DNA of 28,267 bases, taken from positions 1-28,267 of the forward strand of contig CAZMQG010000020.1 of assembly GCA_964568625.1 (NCBI GenBank). Direction: 5' to 3'. A model generated the notes under the pieces. The model saw nothing but the letters and a program-made list of their open reading frames with translations. It made no database searches and was not told the origin of the DNA. This document shows positions 23,545 through 28,267 of this stretch, one piece after another. Source of the stretch: JBAZAX01 sp964568625. GTDB lineage: Bacteria > Babelota > Babeliae > Babelales > RVW-14. Made by a program: the position numbers and the translations under genes. The first letter of the stretch is position 1. Each line of letters begins with the position of its first letter.

Positions 23545-26250
23545 ATGAATAAGACGAAAATAAATAAAAGAATCATATTATTGTTTACGTTTTTAACATT
23601 AACTTTGTATTGGAAAGTGGCCTTGCCGGTGATTACTGTGCCAGAGCCAAATGTTGAAGTAGTTACGGTATCTGATCCAAATGTTGAAGTAGTTACTGTG
23701 CCGGATCCAAATGTTGAGGTAGTTACAGTGCAAGATCCGAATGTTGAAGTAGTGACTGTTCCGGATCCAAATGTTGAAGTAGTAGTAGTTACTCCTGATG
23801 TTCCAGTGGTAGAAGTTGTTAATACAGATAATACTCTCGTTAGGGATGATTCTACGGTCGTATATACTCGAGCAGTTTTTCCCTCTCTATTAAATGCCGT
23901 TTACATTGACACTAATAATAACATTTATTATTCATCAAATATCTCTACATCAAATCCGACTTGGACAAAAATTGATGGTACGGCTTACGAAATTGCTCTT
24001 GGAACAGATGGGAAAATGCTTATTGTTGGAACAAATTATACATCTGATGGAGTAATCTACGAATCTGCCGGAATTTCTCGAACTTCTGCTGCATGGACTG
24101 CGTTATCCGGAACTCGAGCAACAAAAGTAGCTATAAGTACAAATGGGCAAGCTGTTCATGTTAATAGTGCTCATAGTATTTATTACAGAGCGAACTCTAC
24201 TTCTGGGTGGGTGCAGATTGATTGGTTAGGAGTAGATGTTGCAATTGGGCCTGATGGCAAAATGATTATGGCTGGTGTTGATTTCATAAGTGTTGGTAGA
24301 AATTCTGGTAAAATTGGTCAATCTGATGGAGTGGTTGGAACAAGTGGAAACTGGAGTACAATGGCAGGAACTGAGGCTTATAAGGTTGCCATTGGCACAG
24401 GGGGACAGTCTGTGCATATTGGAGGTAGTAATACTGTTTATTACAGAGCTAATTCATCTTCCGGATGGGTTTATCAATCAGGCTTACTTGCAAAAGAAAT
24501 TTCTATGGTATCTAATGATGGAACTGGGACAGTATTTTATCTTGATAGTTCGGACAATAAAATGTACTTGTATAATGTGGCAACCAATACAAAAGTTTTA
24601 ATACCTCCATATCCTGGAACTACTCCAAAAAAAATTGCAATTAATACAAATTCAACAATTAAAACAAATCTAGATGCTTTGACTTCCGCTCTTGCTTCTA
24701 CATCTATTGGTATAGGCGTTTCGTCTGATGTTTGGCCTGCACAGAAAACTATGTTTTCCATTGTGAAATTCTTCGATAGTATATCTTATCAAGGTGTGAA
24801 TGGTGGAAATATAATTTATGATAAACTTAAAAGCTTTTATGATGCTAGAACAAATTCAGTTAACACTTCCGATTTAACGTATTTAACTAACTTACGTGCA
24901 TTATTAACAGAATCTGTAGGTAAAAGTTTTTTGACTACTACCGCTGCAACCGGTGTGGTACCTCAATCAACTAATGTCTCAAACTGGTTGGCTCAAGTTA
25001 TTACCGAAATGACTACACCTGGTGGTACGAAATTTTTATTTGATCCAAGTAAAGGGACTGAAAAGGCATATTATGCCGCAGATAAGTGGCTGGCAAGTAC
25101 TCCTGATTATATGATCGTTAAATTTAAGGCGCAAGCAGCAAATGATATATATGTTCATTTTGTTGCTGATGCAGGTACGGCAAGTAGTACCAATTATGTG
25201 CGACTAAATATTGGTGGGCTTGGAAATACAAAAACTTGGTTAAGGAATGTTATAAACGGGACATCTTCGGATATCAACATAATAGCGGATACAGCTGCCG
25301 TAAATTCCTCAATTTTAACTGATTATTGGATTAAAATAATTGGTAATACAGTGACTTATGGTCGATCTGCGACTGTTGGTGCCAATCAAAAAGGAGCATG
25401 GACAATTCCTGGTGCTTTAAAAAAACTAAAATATGTTGGATTTGGAGGATATAATCAATCGGTAGCCTACACAAATATTTCGATTGCAAGTCTTAGTAAT
25501 GAAGAAATAAATAAATATGAATTTTCAATAGCTCTTGATTCTGCAAATACGCTGAGTTTGTTGAATGCACTGGTTGCAACAGGTGCGTCTACTACAACCA
25601 AAGCTGTTTATAATACTTTGTCCTATCTCGCTAATTACCCAAGTACTGATAAATCGATTTATACTAAAATCAAAAGTTTCTACGATGCTAAAAGTGACAC
25701 AACATTACCTGCCGTTAAAGATTTATTAGCTGCAGCTGCAGGCAAAAAATTCTTGACGGGAGTAGTGGCAACAGCCACAACTCCAGCCACATTACAGCAA
25801 CTTGAAATTGCAACTTGGCTAGCTCAGATAAATACTGCCATTAACTTGAACACTCTTAAATCAGACCTCACCACTGCATTGGCGGCCTCAACAACTCCCA
25901 CTTTGTTAAATACTAATTTCGTTACTGTTGCTAAATTTAATGTAACTACTTTACAAGGTGCAAATGGCGGGGATCAAATCTATACAAAAATACAATCTTT
26001 CTTTAATGCTCGAGGTAGATTGAATTTAAATGATTTAAAGACATTGCTAACAAATTCTGCAAATAAGAACTTCTTAACAGCAACGCAGAACTCAATGGTA
26101 TTGAAGTGGTCGGAGATTGTAAAGATAGAAGTTGAGTTAAAACCGGATATTGACGGATTAACAAAAGACAATGTTGTTAACTTAATAGGTGACGCAACCA
26201 AAGTTGCAAAGATAAGAAATCTTAGGGCTGAACGGGCGTCGTTACGTTAG
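23545..26250 (+). CDS. Large repeat-rich surface/secreted protein (tectonin-like propeller, FAMeT-like domain)
   Basis: A 901-residue protein. ATG 23545 is chosen over the upstream in-frame ATG at 23485 because AGAGGGA stands seven bases before it and a signal or anchor segment (KRIILLFTFLTLTLYWKVAL) follows at once. Residues 33-82 are five 10-residue repeats (PDPNVEVVTV type). Residues about 115-350 form tectonin-like propeller blades (W-x-x-I-x-G then A-x-G-x-D/N-G). Residues about 495-650 resemble the Methyltransf_FA/FAMeT domain (YVRLNIGGLGNTKTWLRNV, later DYWIKIIGNTVTYGR). A helical repeat of about 100-120 residues occurs three times (about 371-487, 661-767, 768-866) with IYxKIxSFxxA and KxFLT as landmarks. 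All point to an adhesive or carbohydrate-binding role, which is inferred. Confidence 0.85.
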   Translation: MNKTKINKRIILLFTFLTLTLYWKVALPVITVPEPNVEVVTVSDPNVEVVTVPDPNVEVVTVQDPNVEVVTVPDPNVEVVVVTPDVPVVEVVNTDNTLVRDDSTVVYTRAVFPSLLNAVYIDTNNNIYYSSNISTSNPTWTKIDGTAYEIALGTDGKMLIVGTNYTSDGVIYESAGISRTSAAWTALSGTRATKVAISTNGQAVHVNSAHSIYYRANSTSGWVQIDWLGVDVAIGPDGKMIMAGVDFISVGRNSGKIGQSDGVVGTSGNWSTMAGTEAYKVAIGTGGQSVHIGGSNTVYYRANSSSGWVYQSGLLAKEISMVSNDGTGTVFYLDSSDNKMYLYNVATNTKVLIPPYPGTTPKKIAINTNSTIKTNLDALTSALASTSIGIGVSSDVWPAQKTMFSIVKFFDSISYQGVNGGNIIYDKLKSFYDARTNSVNTSDLTYLTNLRALLTESVGKSFLTTTAATGVVPQSTNVSNWLAQVITEMTTPGGTKFLFDPSKGTEKAYYAADKWLASTPDYMIVKFKAQAANDIYVHFVADAGTASSTNYVRLNIGGLGNTKTWLRNVINGTSSDINIIADTAAVNSSILTDYWIKIIGNTVTYGRSATVGANQKGAWTIPGALKKLKYVGFGGYNQSVAYTNISIASLSNEEINKYEFSIALDSANTLSLLNALVATGASTTTKAVYNTLSYLANYPSTDKSIYTKIKSFYDAKSDTTLPAVKDLLAAAAGKKFLTGVVATATTPATLQQLEIATWLAQINTAINLNTLKSDLTTALAASTTPTLLNTNFVTVAKFNVTTLQGANGGDQIYTKIQSFFNARGRLNLNDLKTLLTNSANKNFLTATQNSMVLKWSEIVKIEVELKPDIDGLTKDNVVNLIGDATKVAKIRNLRAERASLR
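23641..23790 (+). repeat. Five tandem 30-bp in-frame repeats
   Basis: Five direct units start at 23641, 23671, 23701, 23731 and 23761, each of the form CCGGATCCAAATGTTGAAGT followed by AGTTACTGTG with a few substitutions. They encode five 10-residue units (PEPNVEVVTV, SDPNVEVVTV and so on) just after the signal segment. The copies are contiguous, so copy number could change by slippage. Confidence 0.95.
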
Positions 26251-26350
26251 TAAAGTAAATTCGGTTTAACGTATTTTATATAATTCTTATGCAAGTAAAT
26301 TTAAACAGGTGGTTTAAGAAGATGGTCGTGAAAATAATAGTGGGGTAGTA

Positions 26351-27442
26351 ATGAAGCTTTATGTGTTGTCGGTGGCGTCTTTTGTGTTGTTATTTAGAGT
26401 ACTACAAGCCACAGTTTTTATAACACATGGGCTTGGTACGGATGGGATCAAGTATTATCAGAACAGCAAATATATAGATTTAATAAAAGAATCGGCACAA
26501 AGCTTGGGGCATGAAGTTATTTGCATCCCATGGTTTGACATAGATAGTCCTGGAAAAGGCTTTGCGGGAATTTTGCCGCAGGAACGAATTTCTGGTGCTG
26601 TTAAAATAGCAAAGGAGGTTTTAAATGAAATTAAATCCGGTAATAAAATAATTCTTATTGGGCATGGTTATGGTGGACAAGTGATGGCTTGCGCCACCAG
26701 ATTGATTAATCCGGAAAATACAAAATTGACTGATTCTTTCATATATGAGTTGATCTATTCTATAAAAAATTTAGGACAAGATACTGAAGATGTTGATCAG
26801 GTACGAACAAGAACAATAACTCCTGAGGTGCTTTTAAAAACTTTGGTTTGGGGGTGGAAGATTTCTAAAACTGTTTTTAATGCTATTGAGTCGTCAAATG
26901 TTATTAATCCAAATTTAACGAAGTTAATTAAGCAAAACATATCTCTTAAATTTATAGATGAGATAAAGGCTGCTTGGATTGATGCGTTCAGCCAAGTGCA
27001 AACTTATAAAAACAAGCTTTTTAAAAATGATATAGAACGTTTTGATTGCAAAAATTCGATTCAGATTATTTATACGATAGGTACGGCGAATAATGGAGAT
27101 AGTGCTTTTTTACCAGATATGAAAGTGGTTCAAAATCATATCAACTTTTATTCTGTGGCTGACTCGCGTCTGTCGATTTCCGGTTTTTCAATTTCAAGCA
27201 AAAAAGTTGCATTTCGACACCCAAGAACTACAAATATTGAAGTTTTGTTTGAACCTACCAAAAGTTTTGCGCCTAAACATACAGAATTTTGTGGAAATGT
27301 ATTGATGGCTCCATGGATTTTGCTAATTCCAAATGAACTTAAAACAAAAAATCTTGGAGGATTTGATAAGTTTAAGTGGGGAAATGCCGGAATTATAACA
27401 TTTTACGCAAATATGATTCCGTCATTTAAGTGTAAAAATTGA
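26351..27442 (+). CDS. Exported alpha/beta-hydrolase-fold protein lacking the nucleophile serine
   Basis: A 363-residue protein with a signal peptide (MKLYVLSVASFVLLFRVLQA). It starts like a lipase or esterase: VFITHGLGTDG (22-32) carries the HG oxyanion element, and KIILIGHGYGGQVMA (99-113) is the nucleophile-elbow strand and helix. The elbow should read GHSYGG but has Gly106 (GGT at 26666-26668) in place of serine, so classical serine hydrolysis is not expected. A middle helical region (about 125-230) follows, then IQIIYTIGTANNGDSAFLPD (about 242-261), where the acid residue of a triad would lie. It may be a binding pseudoenzyme, or it may use another chemistry. TGGGGTAG precedes ATG 26351. 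It stands 100 bases after the large repeat protein on the same strand. Confidence 0.8.
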   Translation: MKLYVLSVASFVLLFRVLQATVFITHGLGTDGIKYYQNSKYIDLIKESAQSLGHEVICIPWFDIDSPGKGFAGILPQERISGAVKIAKEVLNEIKSGNKIILIGHGYGGQVMACATRLINPENTKLTDSFIYELIYSIKNLGQDTEDVDQVRTRTITPEVLLKTLVWGWKISKTVFNAIESSNVINPNLTKLIKQNISLKFIDEIKAAWIDAFSQVQTYKNKLFKNDIERFDCKNSIQIIYTIGTANNGDSAFLPDMKVVQNHINFYSVADSRLSISGFSISSKKVAFRHPRTTNIEVLFEPTKSFAPKHTEFCGNVLMAPWILLIPNELKTKNLGGFDKFKWGNAGIITFYANMIPSFKCKN

Positions 27443-27530
27443 GATTTATGACTAAAAATAGTAGTTTTTCTTGTTTTTTAAACGAAAAGTGTGCTTTTTA
27501 GTGAAAAATTGATGACAAGGAGGATTTTTT

Positions 27531-27560
27531 ATGAAGATATATGACTTTTCCGGTGGCTAA
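27531..27560 (+). CDS. Nine-residue ORF with consensus ribosome binding site, possible leader peptide
   Basis: ATG 27531 follows AAGGAGG by seven bases, the strongest Shine-Dalgarno in the window. The frame encodes only MKIYDFSGG before TAA. It may be a leader peptide for the exported coiled-coil gene at 27666, or the truncated start of a lost gene. The peptide has no run of one amino acid, so classical amino-acid attenuation is not indicated. Confidence 0.35.
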   Translation: MKIYDFSGG

Positions 27561-27592
27561 GCCTTTGCATAACATAAAAATATACACTATTA

Positions 27593-27612
27593 TTATAATA
27601 ATATTATTATAA
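27593..27612. repeat. Perfect 20-bp AT palindrome
   Basis: TTATAATAATATTATTATAA is identical to its reverse complement. It overlaps a second perfect palindrome, TATTATTATAATAATA (27588-27603). It may be an operator-like site or cruciform in the leader of the next gene. With pure AT content, chance is a real alternative. Confidence 0.7.
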
Positions 27613-27630
27613 ATGGAAATTATTTTTTAG

Positions 27631-27650
27631 GTTATATTTAGTTATATTTA
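27631..27650 (+). repeat. Tandem 10-bp direct repeat before the last gene
   Basis: GTTATATTTA occurs twice back to back (27631-27640, 27641-27650), 16 bases before ATG 27666. One helical turn per unit would suit a regulator-binding site, but this is only a suggestion. Confidence 0.6.
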
Positions 27651-27665
27651 TATGGGGGTTATATC

Positions 27666-28267
27666 ATGAAAAAGAGTTTATTAGTTATTTCATTATTCTG
27701 TTTAATTACTTCTTTGGATATGCAAAATGCATTTGGAATGAAAAGGCTTTGGGATGCCATAAGCTCTAGGTTTACACAACCGCAAATACCGGTTTCAACA
27801 ACTTCTTCGGTTTCAACAACTGAAAACTTGCAAGATCATCAATTTGCAGCACTCCAAGCAGCATCACAAGCCCCTGAAAAAAAGAAGACTAAGGCAGAAG
27901 AGCCAGGAGCTCCGGCTGTGCAAAGTTTTTCACTTTTTCCTCTTATCTCATTACCAGAAAGAAAACATTTAGAAACAAAAGAACAGTTGTTGGAACGACA
28001 AAAGGCTCTAAATCTTTCTTTGGCAAAAATAAAAACTGAGCTTGATCGACTTGGCTCAATCAAGCAAGCAGGTGTTCAACAAAAGCAATTAATTGCGAGA
28101 AAGCAACTTTTATTGAAGCAGCAAAGTGTGCAAAGAAATTTACTAAAGCATGTTACAGAGCTGATCGAAGCGCTTAATGTAATGACGCAGCCCCAGTTTC
28201 AGATCGAAGAATCTGAACTAGCTGAAGATTTACAAGAGCAAAGAGAAACGGAGCAACTACTTGAGAG
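27666..28267 (+). CDS. Exported coiled-coil protein of unknown function, partial
   Basis: The reading frame stays open for 200 codons to the window edge, so the C-terminus is missing. ATG 27666 has GGGGG eight bases upstream. The protein starts with a signal peptide (MKKSLLVISLFCLITSLDMQ, cleavage near AFG-MKR). A Ser/Thr/Gln-rich segment follows (about 40-62, SVSTTEN), then a Lys/Glu/Pro stretch (about 70-85). From about residue 100 it becomes a long charged coiled coil rich in Gln, Lys and Leu (RKQLLLKQQSVQRNLLKH). Export and a rod-like shape are inferred. Family not recognised. It resembles in style the other exported coiled-coil proteins of this window. Confidence 0.8.
   Translation, partial: MKKSLLVISLFCLITSLDMQNAFGMKRLWDAISSRFTQPQIPVSTTSSVSTTENLQDHQFAALQAASQAPEKKKTKAEEPGAPAVQSFSLFPLISLPERKHLETKEQLLERQKALNLSLAKIKTELDRLGSIKQAGVQQKQLIARKQLLLKQQSVQRNLLKHVTELIEALNVMTQPQFQIEESELAEDLQEQRETEQLLE

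Larger units (their letters stand above)
27443..27665. other. Intergenic region with a nine-codon ORF and AT palindromes
   Basis: It contains a nine-codon ORF behind a consensus Shine-Dalgarno (27520-27560), a 20-bp perfect AT palindrome (27593-27612), a tandem 10-base repeat (27631-27650) and the ribosome binding site of the next gene (GGGGG at 27654-27658). No hairpin terminator for the upstream hydrolase-like gene stands out. Confidence 0.6.

Noticed and set aside
23641..23790. Tandem 30-bp repeats as a CRISPR array
   Set aside because: The units are contiguous without spacers, and they encode in-frame 10-residue repeats of a large protein.
24290..24601. 103-codon plus-strand ORF inside the repeat-rich protein gene
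   Set aside because: It is a shadow frame of a well-supported coding sequence. It has no ribosome binding site, and the main frame shows clear protein repeats there.
27839..28063. 74-codon minus-strand ORF at the right end
   Set aside because: It is antisense to a plus-strand frame that has a signal peptide, a ribosome binding site and 200 open codons.

Overview
The window is AT-rich, gene-dense bacterial DNA. It probably comes from an obligately host-dependent bacterium of the Candidatus Dependentiae (TM6/Babeliae) type. The clues are two tandem Tlc/NTT-family nucleotide transporters of the kind used to import host ATP, a large share of exported proteins of unknown function (11 of about 21 genes start with a signal peptide or signal anchor), a secreted ankyrin protein, and very few metabolic genes. 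The lineage is an inference from gene content. No rRNA or marker phylogeny is available here, and Rickettsiales- or Chlamydiae-like intracellular bacteria remain alternatives. I saw no tRNA, rRNA, CRISPR array or intact insertion sequence.

Left part (1-10176): a 5' fragment of an exported protein and lon lie on the minus strand, with a clear lon terminator at 306-336. A divergent intergenic region with a good promoter leads to the rightward block: ntt1, ntt2, then lysS with its own promoter, recJ four bases later, and a secreted ankyrin-repeat protein closed by a strong bidirectional terminator (10143-10176). This block combines energy parasitism with housekeeping functions.

Middle part (10177-19423): an intergenic region with a local GC rise and hairpins precedes an exported thioredoxin reductase-thioredoxin fusion. 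Its stop codon overlaps the stop of the last gene of a convergent four-gene operon (18446 to 11999, minus). The four proteins are unrecognised, all exported, and tightly packed with overlapping ends. They are a coiled-coil protein with a Gly/Ser/Tyr/Asn tail, a two-membrane-segment coiled-coil protein, an acidic helical protein and a 1038-residue protein with a kinase-like P-loop. This operon is the best candidate for an undescribed system. Divergently from it, a TTGACA promoter drives three small hydrophobic ORFs, one of them only 32 codons.

Right part (19424-28267): uvrA on the minus strand has an unusually short insertion around its first zinc module. It is followed by an exported protein of unknown function. 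On the plus strand there are a 901-residue surface-type protein (five 30-bp repeats, tectonin-like propeller, three copies of a helical repeat, one Methyltransf_FA-like domain), an exported alpha/beta-hydrolase-fold protein whose nucleophile serine is replaced by glycine, a nine-codon ORF behind a consensus Shine-Dalgarno, AT palindromes, and the start of another exported coiled-coil protein that runs off the window.
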